9,568 nt of DNA from Spirochaetaceae bacterium (GTDB lineage Bacteria > Spirochaetota > Spirochaetia > Treponematales > Breznakiellaceae), in contig JAITJK010000191.1 in the NCBI GenBank assembly GCA_031278935.1, positions 1-9,568 on the forward strand, read 5' to 3'. The translations under genes and the position numbers were made by a program. Under the pieces are notes generated by a model. The model was given only the letters and a program-made list of their open reading frames with translations. It made no database searches and had not been told where the DNA came from. Below are positions 1-6,584 of the stretch, in pieces; the first letter of the stretch is position 1; the number at the start of each line of letters is the position of its first letter.

Positions 1-2
1 AC

Positions 3-353
3 CCCTACGCCCGGGGGTTCGACCGGCTGCAAGTGCGGATGGCGGAACTAGTCGATGGAGTGCAGGTGGATTGTTGTTTGGAAAATGATGATCTCATGGT
101 TCGTTTCCCGGAAATGGCCTTGCATAAGGTACGCTTTGAGGGGCGTTACCGCCTTGCGATCCGGGATACGCCGGGCGCGGATTCTGAGCGATGCCGCTTG
201 GATCAGCAATCCGACGTGCGCTATGCCTTGGTCAATCCCGATACGGAAGATGTCCTGGCGGTGATGCTTTTCAAATCCCCGGATAGAATCATCCGGGACT
301 TGAAGCTGGATACCCCGGTGTATTTCCAGTTGATCGAGGTAGCGGAAGGTTGA
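3..353 (+). CDS. Unrecognised protein, C-terminal part (5' end outside window)
   Basis: I do not recognise this protein. The reading frame is open from base 3 to the TGA at 351-353. In-window starts exist (GTG at 33, ATG at 39), but neither has a convincing Shine-Dalgarno sequence, and codons upstream of them (reading ...RGFDRLQV) look like normal coding sequence. I therefore treat it as the 3' end of a gene that begins to the left. The visible part of about 116 residues is soluble, with alternating hydrophobic residues suggesting mostly beta structure (for example DDLMVRFPEMAL, VRYALVNPDTEDVLAVML). It has no membrane segment, signal peptide or metal-binding motif. The last strand, VYFQLIEVAEG, ends the protein. 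It lies 76 bases upstream of mntP in the same direction and may share its transcript. No function is assigned. Confidence 0.6.
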   Translation, partial: PYARGFDRLQVRMAELVDGVQVDCCLENDDLMVRFPEMALHKVRFEGRYRLAIRDTPGADSERCRLDQQSDVRYALVNPDTEDVLAVMLFKSPDRIIRDLKLDTPVYFQLIEVAEG

Positions 354-429
354 GCCCTAGACCGCCGGGGCCGGCAAGGAATGTTCCCGCCGCTTGGGGG
401 TAGAGGTTTATAGAGAGGTAGCATACACG

Positions 430-1023
430 GTGTTTTCTATTATGCTCATCGGGCTCGGCCTTGCTATGGATGCTTTTGCCGTTTCGGTAAGTTCTGGCAT
501 CTCCATACCAGGCCTAAGACTTTTTTATATGATTCGTGCCGCCTTATGTTTCGGCGTATTTCAGTTTTTCATGCCTATAGTCGGCTGGCTTTTGGGGAAG
601 ACCTTGGTAGAGTATATCGCGGCCTACGATCACTGGGTGGCCTTCGGTATTTTGGGCTTTCTTGGGGGGAAGATGCTGAAGGACGTATTTTTCGCGCCGC
701 ATACCGAGACTGAGGGCGAAGCGGAGGTTTCCCCCAAGACGGATATTCGAGGAATGGGAACCTTGCTCACTCTGGCGGTGGCTACCAGCATTGATGCATT
801 GGCGGTGGGTATTTCTTTCAGCGTGCTGAGCCGGGATATACTCCGGCCTGCGGCCCTGATCGGACTTATTACGGCGGGGGTATGTCTTGCGGGGTTCGAG
901 TTTGGCCGGCGCATCGGCGGGGCCTGCAAGCGGCGGGCCCAGATGCTGGGGGGCTTCATCCTCATCGGCATTGGCTGCAAGATTCTTATTGAGCATCTTT
1001 GGCTTGCCCCCAGCGGGGGTTGA
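430..1023 (+). CDS. mntP: MntP-family manganese efflux pump
   Basis: Small inner-membrane exporter of Mn2+ (MntP, formerly DUF204/YebN). From the GTG at 430 it is 197 residues, close to the 188 of E. coli MntP. The family's two internal repeats are visible. The first carries GLAMDAFAVS (Asp14) and the second ATSIDALAVG (Asp122), matching the two membrane aspartates needed for transport in E. coli. Between them are the hydrophobic helices, the LGGKML segment (about 78-83) and a charged acidic loop (about 91-105). The end has the typical LGGFILIGIG helix. I prefer GTG 430 over an in-frame TTG at 394 because GAGAGG at 413-418 is well placed and the protein then begins directly with the first helix. 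ATG 442 is also possible. A perfect CCCCC-AGC-GGGGG hairpin overlaps the last codons but has no U-tract. No yybP-ykoY riboswitch fits in the short leader. Confidence 0.93.
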   Translation: MFSIMLIGLGLAMDAFAVSVSSGISIPGLRLFYMIRAALCFGVFQFFMPIVGWLLGKTLVEYIAAYDHWVAFGILGFLGGKMLKDVFFAPHTETEGEAEVSPKTDIRGMGTLLTLAVATSIDALAVGISFSVLSRDILRPAALIGLITAGVCLAGFEFGRRIGGACKRRAQMLGGFILIGIGCKILIEHLWLAPSGG

Positions 1024-1039
1024 AAATCACCGCCAAGGC

Positions 1040-1068
1040 TTGACATTTTTTTTGTTTTTCACTACTGT
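1040..1068 (+). promoter_or_regulatory. Promoter of tRNA-Lys
   Basis: A perfect -35 box TTGACA (1040-1045) is followed by a 17-base T-rich spacer and a weak -10 box, TACTGT (1063-1068). Transcription would start only a few bases before the mature tRNA 5' end at 1079. The T-run in the spacer could also help stop transcripts coming from mntP, but no strong hairpin stands before it. Confidence 0.6.
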
Positions 1069-1078
1069 ATGTATAAGC

Positions 1079-1151
1079 GGGCCGTTAGCTCAGTAGGTAG
1101 AGCATCGCCCTTTTAAGGCGGTGGTCGGAGGTTCGAATCCTGCACGGCTCA
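1079..1151 (+). tRNA. tRNA-Lys, anticodon UUU
   Basis: A full cloverleaf can be drawn. The acceptor stem is 1079-1085 with 1144-1150 (one G-U at the second pair). The D stem is GCTC/GAGC (1088-1091, 1100-1103). The anticodon stem is 1105-1109 with 1117-1121, around the loop CTTTTAA with anticodon TTT at 1112-1114. The T arm is 1127-1143 with loop TTCGAAT, and the discriminator is A at 1151. No CCA is encoded, so it must be added after transcription. The identity agrees with the closely similar E. coli tRNA-Lys. One oddity is that the T stem reads GGAGG/CCTGC, leaving a G-G mismatch at the second pair (positions 50/64), where E. coli has C-G. The tRNA follows mntP by 55 bases and has its own promoter. 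Confidence 0.95.
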
Positions 1152-1439
1152 AGAGTATTGCGTATCTGGAGGGCGGGTATCCGCCCCGGATAGTACCGTC
1201 AACAGGAAAAGCATGATTAGACCTAGTCAGCCAAGAGGGGTTTTAATGCATATCTTCAGTTTCCTAAATATTCGTTCTACAAAGCCTCGTTTTTTATAAG
1301 CCTTTTGGTCATAATCTATTGGTTTCTTCCGGTTAAACCGTGTTTCGCTTAAGGGATACAAAGGCTTGTTTCTTTGATCAGATTTTCTCTCCGGTCTTTA
1401 TTTTAACTTTTTCTAACCATGTCTAGGCAATGCGAATAC
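1152..1439. other. Gene-free stretch with possible RNA structure
   Basis: No convincing reading frame or known RNA family is seen here. A GC hairpin, GGGCGG-GTAT-CCGCCC (1171-1186), lies 20 bases after the tRNA without a U-tract. Further on the DNA is AT- and pyrimidine-rich. AAGCCTTT (1298-1305) is exactly complementary to AAAGGCTT (1360-1367), enclosing an inner GGTTT/AAACC hairpin (1321-1325 with 1335-1339). This could be a leader or small-RNA fold or chance. Confidence 0.3.
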
Positions 1440-1468
1440 TTGACGTTTATTTCGTCTTAGGGCATACT
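1440..1468 (+). promoter_or_regulatory. Promoter upstream of the bS22-like gene and dxs
   Basis: TTGACG (1440-1445, 5 of 6 consensus bases) is followed by a 17-base spacer and CATACT (1463-1468, 4 of 6). The predicted start, near 1475, gives a leader of about 70 bases before the GTG at 1544. It is the best promoter between the tRNA and dxs, so it probably drives both genes downstream. Confidence 0.55.
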
Positions 1469-1543
1469 TAGGAGAATTTCCTGCCCCCTGGGGATGAAAG
1501 CTCTGGGTTTACAGGATCTATCTTACATAAAGGAGACGCTGAA

Positions 1544-1633
1544 GTGCCTTGCGGAAGAAAACGCAAACTGCGAAAAATTGCCACCCATAAACGTAAAAAG
1601 AAGCTCAGAAGGAATCGACATAAAAATAAATAA
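1544..1633 (+). CDS. Small basic ribosomal protein, AURKAIP1/COX24 (mS38, bS22-like) family
   Basis: A 29-residue ORF with a GTG start and TAA stop. AAGGAG at 1530-1535 sits 8 bases before the start, the best ribosome-binding site in this region. The peptide begins MPCGRKRK, continues with KIATHKRKKKLR and ends RNRHKNK. It is more than half Lys/Arg. This is the pattern of the short bacterial AURKAIP1/COX24-domain proteins (COX24_C), related to mitochondrial small-subunit protein mS38 and similar in type to mycobacterial bS22. The conserved core ATHKRKK-LR-NRHK is present. These peptides bind rRNA of the small subunit near the decoding region. The role here is inferred from the family. The gene is probably cotranscribed with dxs, about 105 bases downstream. 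A longer out-of-frame ORF (1494-1706) overlaps it and is judged spurious. Confidence 0.85.
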   Translation: MPCGRKRKLRKIATHKRKKKLRRNRHKNK

Positions 1634-1671
1634 CCTTCTTTGCTTGAGCGCCCCGGGGAGAGGGCAATCTC

Positions 1672-1746
1672 ATGATTGGGAAGGGGCTCCAGGGGATTTT
1701 TCCTGATAAATACCGTCCTGAGGGATATAGTAAAGTATATGAGTGA
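1672..1746 (+). CDS. Possible 24-residue leader ORF coupled to dxs
   Basis: ATG 1672 is preceded at a good distance by the purine-rich stretch GGGGAGAGGG (1655-1664). The frame (MIGKGLQGIF...KVYE) ends at TGA 1744-1746, five bases past the A of the dxs start codon at 1739, so the two frames overlap by 8 bases. That geometry would allow translational coupling, which could matter because the dxs start has only a weak, distant Shine-Dalgarno. I recognise no homologue and the peptide has no clear function. It may be fortuitous. Confidence 0.3.
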   Translation: MIGKGLQGIFPDKYRPEGYSKVYE

Positions 1747-3760
1747 AGCTGAATCCTTGTTAGCCCGTATTTATGAGCCTGGGGACCTTAAAACCCTTTC
1801 CCTCCCGGAGCTGCACCAGTTGGCGGCTGAAATCCGTGAAACCATTGTGGCCACGGTGAGTAAGCAGGGGGGTCATTTGGCCTCGAACCTGGGTGTGGTA
1901 GAACTCACTATCGCGCTGCATCGGGTCTTTCATTCCCCTCGGGATAAGATCATCTGGGATGTGGGCCATCAATGTTATACCCATAAACTGCTTACTGGCA
2001 GGTATGAAGAATTTCCCTCCCTCCGTCAATCCGGGGGGATCGCGGGGTTCCCCAAACGGACCGAAAGCCCCCATGATGCCTTTGATACCGGCCATGCTTC
2101 CACCTCCATCTCCGCAGCCTTGGGGATCCTCGCCGGGGAGTGGGTCCAAGGTTCCAGAAACCGGGTGGTGGCGGTTATCGGGGACGGGGCCTTAACCGGC
2201 GGGTTGGCCTATGAAGCCCTTTCCCATGCGGGGCAGTTGCGCTTGCCCTTAGTGGTTATCCTCAACGACAACAAAATGTCCATAAGCCCCAATGTGGGTG
2301 GGCTTTCCAAGTATTTAAGCCGTCTTTCTATGAAGGCCCGGTATCAGCAGTTCCGTCGGAACTTTGACGCCATGGCCAAGCGTCTGCCTGTGGTGGGAGA
2401 CGCCTTTTTCGAGATGGTGGTCCGCCTTAAACGGGCGGTAAAGGCGGTCTTTTATACGGATAATTTCTTTGTGGACCTAGGCTTTGAGTACGTGGGGCCT
2501 ATTGACGGGCATCATATCCAGCAACTGGAACGGGTGTTGCAGGATGTTCGTACTTTGGGTCAGCCTGTAGTAGTCCATGTGATTACCCGCAAGGGTAAAG
2601 GCTATTCCTTCGCGGAAAAAGACCCTGGCAGCTACCACGGGGTTTCCTCTTTCTCCATTACCGGCGGCCTGGTGGCCAAAGAGACAGTCCAAGAAGACCC
2701 AAGTTCGCGGGAAGCCGCCCTCTCGCCGGTCAAGCGGGGGGTGGTAAACATCCGTCCGGACCTATGGGGCAACGGTTCGTTTACTGACGCCTTTAACCGG
2801 GCCATGCTGGACGCTGGAGGTCGGGATACCCGGGTCATCGCCATTACCGCAGCCATGGAAAAGGGCACCGGTCTTTCTCCCTTCAAAGGGGCCTTTCCAA
2901 CCCGTTTTTTTGACGTGGGTATCGCGGAGGAACACGCGGTTACCTTTGCCGCAGGCTTGGCCACTCAGGGTATGAAGCCTGTGGTGGCGGTGTATTCCAC
3001 CTTTATCCAGCGGGCCATGGATCAAGTGATTCACGACGTAGCATTGCAAAAGTTGCCGGTGTTGTTTGCCCTGGACCGGGCGGGTTTCGTGAGCGACGAT
3101 GGCGAAACCCATCAGGGGCTCTTTGACATCGCTTTGTTCCGCCCCATTCCGAATCTGACTATCCTTGCTCCCGCTAGTGGCCTAGAACTCAAGCGGATGC
3201 TGGATTGGTCTCTGGCCGCCGTGGACCCTGCTATGATCCGGTATCCCAAAGCCCCGTGCCCCCATGAGATACACGCCTTTTCCCAGCCTTTAGAGCGGGG
3301 CAAGGGGGTATTCATCCGGGAATGGGGTTCCCTGGCCTGTCTTGCCTTTACCGGCAGCCTGTATCCTCAGGTGTGGGATGCAGCGGACCGGCTTTTAGCG
3401 GTCAACATTGCGGTAGACCTCTATAACCTGCGCTTCCTTAAGCCGGTACATGAAGATTACCTGGTGGAGGTTATGAACCGGTATGAGCTCATGGTGTTTA
3501 TCGAAGAAGGTATCCTGGAAGGCGGGTTTGGGGAATACGCTGCGGAACTGGCCTCCCGACGGCAGTGTACCGCCCAGATCCGAGTGCTGGGGATTCAGGG
3601 CAACTTTGGGGCCCAGGGTAAGCGGGAGGAACTGTTGCATATAAACGGTCTTGACGGGGAGGGCATTGCCGCATCGGTCTTAGGCTTTTATGGGGAAAAC
3701 CGAATTTATCACCTGCCACCCGCCAGTGGGTTTAAGGCTCCTATCTGGCCGCATGGTTAG
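1739..3760 (+). CDS. dxs: 1-deoxy-D-xylulose-5-phosphate synthase
   Basis: Cytosolic thiamine-diphosphate enzyme that condenses pyruvate and glyceraldehyde 3-phosphate, the first step of the MEP isoprenoid pathway. From ATG 1739 it has 673 residues, somewhat longer than E. coli Dxs (620), mainly through a C-terminal tail (about 650-673). Visible motifs in order are GGHLASNLG with His46; DVGHQCYTHKLLTGR (74-88); GHASTSISAALG; the ThDP site GDGALTGG (148-155) through LNDNKMSISPNVGG (175-188); FEYVGPIDGH (249-258); the second-domain motif FDVGIAEEHAVTFAAGLA with catalytic Glu397; and the transketolase C-terminal domain from about 515. I chose ATG 1739 over an in-frame TTG at 1676 because homology begins at MSEAESLLARI and the upstream codons are not conserved in type. 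The Shine-Dalgarno (GAGGG at 1720-1724) is weak and distant. Confidence 0.97.
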   Translation: MSEAESLLARIYEPGDLKTLSLPELHQLAAEIRETIVATVSKQGGHLASNLGVVELTIALHRVFHSPRDKIIWDVGHQCYTHKLLTGRYEEFPSLRQSGGIAGFPKRTESPHDAFDTGHASTSISAALGILAGEWVQGSRNRVVAVIGDGALTGGLAYEALSHAGQLRLPLVVILNDNKMSISPNVGGLSKYLSRLSMKARYQQFRRNFDAMAKRLPVVGDAFFEMVVRLKRAVKAVFYTDNFFVDLGFEYVGPIDGHHIQQLERVLQDVRTLGQPVVVHVITRKGKGYSFAEKDPGSYHGVSSFSITGGLVAKETVQEDPSSREAALSPVKRGVVNIRPDLWGNGSFTDAFNRAMLDAGGRDTRVIAITAAMEKGTGLSPFKGAFPTRFFDVGIAEEHAVTFAAGLATQGMKPVVAVYSTFIQRAMDQVIHDVALQKLPVLFALDRAGFVSDDGETHQGLFDIALFRPIPNLTILAPASGLELKRMLDWSLAAVDPAMIRYPKAPCPHEIHAFSQPLERGKGVFIREWGSLACLAFTGSLYPQVWDAADRLLAVNIAVDLYNLRFLKPVHEDYLVEVMNRYELMVFIEEGILEGGFGEYAAELASRRQCTAQIRVLGIQGNFGAQGKREELLHINGLDGEGIAASVLGFYGENRIYHLPPASGFKAPIWPHG

Positions 3761-3774
3761 ATGGCGGGTCGCCC

Positions 3775-3813
3775 TCACCACCTGCCTCTCGCCAGGGGTA
3801 TGGGTCGTGGTGA
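3775..3813 (+). other. Stem-loop just after dxs
   Basis: TCACCAC (3775-3781) is perfectly complementary to GTGGTGA (3807-3813), 15 bases beyond the dxs stop. The loop is long and itself GC-rich. There is no following U-tract, so it is not a classical terminator. It could protect the 3' end of the dxs mRNA or be part of the repeat-bearing gap. Confidence 0.35.
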
Positions 3814-3884
3814 TATAGAGTCGGGGGTGCTTCACTTCGGGTTCGCGTAGGGGGAGTGCCCGGTGTGGTAAGGCAACAGTCGTG

Positions 3885-3912
3885 CCACTTGCTGCGGAGG
3901 CCTATTGGGGCG
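3885..3912 (+). repeat. Intergenic 28-bp repeat, copy A
   Basis: This 28-base unit begins CCACTTGCTGCGGAGG and ends TATTGGGGCG. It matches the reverse complement of 6585-6612 at 22 of 28 positions, and the unit at 8974-9001 is also related. All three copies lie between genes. This copy is in the gap between dxs and the ATC-hydrolase gene. Confidence 0.6.
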
Positions 3913-3944
3913 TAGGCTTAGGAGGCGTTGTGAGTATCCGTCAT

Positions 3945-3980
3945 CGCGAGTGAAGCGAAGAAACTTCGTAGACCCTCGCG
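3945..3980 (+). other. Two-tier hairpin in the leader of the ATC-hydrolase gene
   Basis: The outer stem is CGCGAG (3945-3950) with CTCGCG (3975-3980). The inner stem is CGAAG-AAA-CTTCG (3956-3968). Both stems are perfect and an internal loop separates them. It lies about 50 bases before the ATG at 4028. GCTTCACT at 3829-3836 could instead pair with AGTGAAGC at 3949-3956, so two mutually exclusive folds are possible. The role is unknown. Confidence 0.4.
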
Positions 3981-4027
3981 CTGTTTCGTACTACAGTAAG
4001 ACCATACTAAGCGCAGAGGTGGAGAGG

Positions 4028-4507
4028 ATGATAGACAATAGCGGCCGGGACAAGGGTAAGGCCATTGGGGACCTCAGGTCCGCCATTGAGCATCGGGCGA
4101 CCTGGATGTATTTGCTCATTGAAGAGGCCCGAAAAGAAGGCGTGGGGACGGATTTTGCCCGAAGGGCCATCAGGTCCTGCGGCTGTTTGCACGGGAATAC
4201 CAAGTTTACTCCCACGGAGGACCTGCTTGCCTTTGCTAGGGAATTTGCCAACCCCTTGGTGGTGGACATTTTTGAGATGACCCTACAGGCGACCGCGGAG
4301 GAACTGGCGATTGATTTTCACTATTGTCCCCTAGTGACGGCCTGGCAAAAGCTCACCGCCGATGAACAGAAGATTGCCGAGCTCTGCGACATTGCCATGG
4401 ATGGGGATCGAGGGATCGCGAGCTGTTTTCCGGCCTTCACCTTTTCCCTCGATAAGACCATTGCCCAGGGGCACGGGGTCTGTGAAATCCGGTTTCAAAA
4501 AAAATAA
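4028..4507 (+). CDS. L-2-amino-thiazoline-4-carboxylic acid hydrolase family protein
   Basis: A 159-residue soluble protein resembling the ATC_hydrolase family. The named activity of that family opens 2-aminothiazoline-4-carboxylate to N-carbamoyl-cysteine, but most members in anaerobes are untested. The family pattern is in the C-terminal half: IDFHYCPLVTAWQKL (95-109, Cys100), ELCDIAMDGDRGI (118-130, Cys120), and KTIAQGHGVCEIRF (143-156, Cys152). The N-terminal half is helical and ends in a Cys-Gly-Cys (51-53). I chose ATG 4028, preceded by the purine-rich GAGGTGGAG (4016-4024). An in-frame TTG at 3905 would add 41 residues translated from the repeat/hairpin leader and is rejected. The gene stands alone, converging on pckG, with no cysteine-metabolism neighbour. 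The family call is fairly sure; the substrate is not. Confidence 0.8.
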   Translation: MIDNSGRDKGKAIGDLRSAIEHRATWMYLLIEEARKEGVGTDFARRAIRSCGCLHGNTKFTPTEDLLAFAREFANPLVVDIFEMTLQATAEELAIDFHYCPLVTAWQKLTADEQKIAELCDIAMDGDRGIASCFPAFTFSLDKTIAQGHGVCEIRFQKK

Positions 4508-4555
4508 AAAAAACGGCCCTGACAGAGCGCCATAGTTCCGCACTCCATCAGGGCT
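4498..4555 (-). terminator. Intrinsic terminator of pckG
   Basis: Read on the minus strand, GCCCTGA (4548-4554) pairs with TCAGGGC (4516-4522), with a further GAGTGC/GCGCTC arm inside, one pair mismatched. After the stem comes CG and then a long T-rich tract (4513 down to about 4498). It lies 35 bases past the pckG stop. The U-tract coincides with the A-rich end and TAA stop of the converging hydrolase gene. In the plus direction the stem is followed only by TTCCCC, so it should work mainly for pckG. Confidence 0.85.
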
Positions 4556-4589
4556 TCCCCGCAGCACCCCGCACCGGGGAGCGCAGGGT

Positions 4590-6419
4590 TTAGGCGTTAA
4601 GCCGCTTCTCGATGGCGTCTAACTCCGCGTAGAGTTCTTTGGGCAACTTGTCTCCGAACTTGGGGTAGTGGTTTTTGCGCACGTCCGCAATCTCCGCTTT
4701 CCAGCCCTCAATATCGACCTTTAAGAGTTCCTGCATATCCCCCTGGCTGACCCCCTGTGGCGGGGTAATGGCGTCCAAGGTGGGGAGGAATCCAATGGGA
4801 GTCTCCTGGGCCTTGCCCTTGCCGGAACAGCGGTCGAAGATCCAGGCCAAGACTCGGGAATTTTCGCCGTAGCCGGGCCAGATAAACTTACCCTCATCGT
4901 TTTTGCGGAACCAATTGACAAAGAAAATCTTGGGCAGTTTGCTTTCATCATGACTTTGTCCGAGCTTAATCCAATGCTTGAAGTAGTCCCCCATGTGATA
5001 CCCGCAGAAGGGCAGCATGGCAAAGGGGTCCCGCCGAACCTGGCCCACCTGGTCGGAAATAACTGCGGCGGTAACCTCAGAGCCCACGATAGAACCCATG
5101 AACACCCCATGAATCCAGCTCCGCGCCTGATTCACCAGGGGAATCGTCTTAGGACGGCGTCCTCCAAAGAGGAAAGCGCTGATAGGCACCCCTGCAGGGT
5201 CTTCCCATTCCTTGGCAATACAGGGACATTGCCTCGCCGGAGCGGTGAACCGGGCATTGGGATGGGCGATCTCTTCACCCTTAGGGCTTTTGTCCGTCTT
5301 GGGAGCGGGTCGCTTGTTGCCCTTCCAGTCCAGGATTTCCTTACCCGGAGCGCCATGGCCGATGAGTTCCCACCAGACATCCCCGTCTTCGGTAAGGCCG
5401 CAGTTGGTGAAAATAGAATTCTTCTTACAAGATTCCATGGCATTGAGGTTGGATTCATTGTTCGTTCCCGGAGCCACCCCAAAGAACCCCGCTTCCGGGT
5501 TAATAGCGTAGAGTCGGCCGTCTTTACCAAATTTCATCCAGGCAATATCATCCCCCACGGTTTCCACTTTCCAGCCCGGCAGGGTAGGAATGAGCATGGC
5601 CAGGTTGGTTTTACCACAGGCCGAGGGGAACGCGCCGGTAATGTACTTCACATCCCCTTCGGGGTTGGTGATCTTCAGGATGAGCATGTGTTCCGCCAAC
5701 CAGCCTTCATCCCGGGCGAGGACACTGGCGATCCGCAGGGCGAGGCACTTTTTCCCCAAGAGGGCGTTGCCGCCGTACCCGGAACCGTAGGACCATATCT
5801 CCCGGGTCTCAGGGAAGTGGGAAATGTACTTCTTATCCAAGGGCGCGCAGGGCCACAGGCCCGCGTCTTTTTCTCCCGGACCTAAAGGTTTCCCTACAGA
5901 ATGGAAACAAGGGACATAGGCGCCGTTGCTTCCCAGTACGTCCAGCACCTTGGTACCCACCCGGGTCATGATGTGCATATTGGCCACCACATAGGAGGAA
6001 TCGGTGATCTCCACGCCGATCTTGGCAATGTCGGAACCCACCGGGCCCATGGAGAAGGGGATCACGTACATGGTCCGGCCTTTCATGCTGCCCTTATAGA
6101 GATCGGTCATGATCTTCTTTAATTCCGCAGGGTTTATCCAGTTGTTGGTGGGACCCGCATCCTCCTCCCGCTGGGAGGCAATATAGGTACGGTTTTCTAC
6201 CCGGGCCACATCCGAAGGGTCTGAACGGAACAGCACCGAACCGGGTAGTTTTTCAGGATTCAAGGGCGTGGCAAGCCCAGCGTCGACGGTGATTTTAATC
6301 ATCCGGTCGTATTCGGCTTTACTGCCGTCACAAACTTCCACAGTATCTGGGGACATGAGGGCCACCGCTTCCTCAACCCATTTTTTTAAACCGGGATGTT
6401 TAAGTTCTTGTACATTCAT
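4590..6419 (-). CDS. pckG: Phosphoenolpyruvate carboxykinase (GTP)
   Basis: Cytosolic enzyme interconverting oxaloacetate + GTP and PEP + CO2 + GDP. In fermenting anaerobes it often runs toward oxaloacetate, conserving energy as GTP. It has 609 residues, the usual size of the GTP class, and closely resembles animal PCK. Motifs include YVIPFSMGPVGS (118-129); SGYGGNALLGKKCLALRIAS (213-232) with the metal-binding Lys; AEHMLIL (His244); the P-loop FPSACGKTNLAM (264-275) with the mobile Cys268; VGDDIAWMKF (288-297) with the metal Asp; PEAGFFGVAPGTN; FGGRRPKTIPLV (418-429); and the C-terminal FVNWFRKNDEGKFIWPGYGENSRVL. I chose ATG 6417-6419 because AAGGAG (6425-6430 on the complement) lies 5 bases before it. 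A GTG five codons upstream overlaps that site and is rejected. It has its own promoter and terminator, so it is probably monocistronic. Confidence 0.97.
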   Translation of the reverse strand: MNVQELKHPGLKKWVEEAVALMSPDTVEVCDGSKAEYDRMIKITVDAGLATPLNPEKLPGSVLFRSDPSDVARVENRTYIASQREEDAGPTNNWINPAELKKIMTDLYKGSMKGRTMYVIPFSMGPVGSDIAKIGVEITDSSYVVANMHIMTRVGTKVLDVLGSNGAYVPCFHSVGKPLGPGEKDAGLWPCAPLDKKYISHFPETREIWSYGSGYGGNALLGKKCLALRIASVLARDEGWLAEHMLILKITNPEGDVKYITGAFPSACGKTNLAMLIPTLPGWKVETVGDDIAWMKFGKDGRLYAINPEAGFFGVAPGTNNESNLNAMESCKKNSIFTNCGLTEDGDVWWELIGHGAPGKEILDWKGNKRPAPKTDKSPKGEEIAHPNARFTAPARQCPCIAKEWEDPAGVPISAFLFGGRRPKTIPLVNQARSWIHGVFMGSIVGSEVTAAVISDQVGQVRRDPFAMLPFCGYHMGDYFKHWIKLGQSHDESKLPKIFFVNWFRKNDEGKFIWPGYGENSRVLAWIFDRCSGKGKAQETPIGFLPTLDAITPPQGVSQGDMQELLKVDIEGWKAEIADVRKNHYPKFGDKLPKELYAELDAIEKRLNA

Positions 6420-6504
6420 GGAAACTCCTTGCACAAAGGTTCATTACATGGTTAAACGAGCCTAAAAACAAAAATACGCATACCTGCACGGTATTCTATC
6501 TTTT

Positions 6505-6533
6505 ATAATACTGGAATGGCGGAACTCTTGCAA
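6505..6533 (-). promoter_or_regulatory. Promoter of pckG
   Basis: On the minus strand, TTGCAA (6528-6533) is followed by 17 bases and TATTAT (6505-6510, 5 of 6 consensus bases). The start would be near 6498, giving a leader of about 80 bases. The -10 region lies in an imperfect palindrome (GTATT...AATAC, 6491-6511) that could be an operator. Confidence 0.55.
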
Positions 6534-6584
6534 CACCACGTGCCCTGGAGGCGGGTTACGCCTCGTTTCAGGTATCCACCGCTT

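Noticed and set aside
394..429. Longer MntP from TTG 394
   Set aside because: It adds a polar leader not seen in the family, and the Shine-Dalgarno at 413-418 points to GTG 430.
544..1046. Antisense frames of 138 and 150 codons opposite mntP
   Set aside because: They mirror the membrane-protein codons and carry no domain or start signal.
1494..1706. 70-codon frame overlapping the bS22-like gene
   Set aside because: It has a poor start context and reads through the small basic gene out of frame. The 29-codon frame has the Shine-Dalgarno and the family motif.
3775..3803. Possible fourth copy of the 28-bp repeat
   Set aside because: Only the first nine bases, CCACCTGCC, match. The remainder diverges, so it is not counted.
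3905..4027. N-terminal extension of the ATC-hydrolase from TTG 3905
   Set aside because: The extra 41 residues come from repeat and hairpin DNA, and ATG 4028 has a purine-rich ribosome site with family-like sequence after it.
4950..5885. 311-codon open frame on the plus strand
   Set aside because: It is antisense to the highly conserved pckG core. Its translation shows no domain and it arises from the codon bias of pckG.
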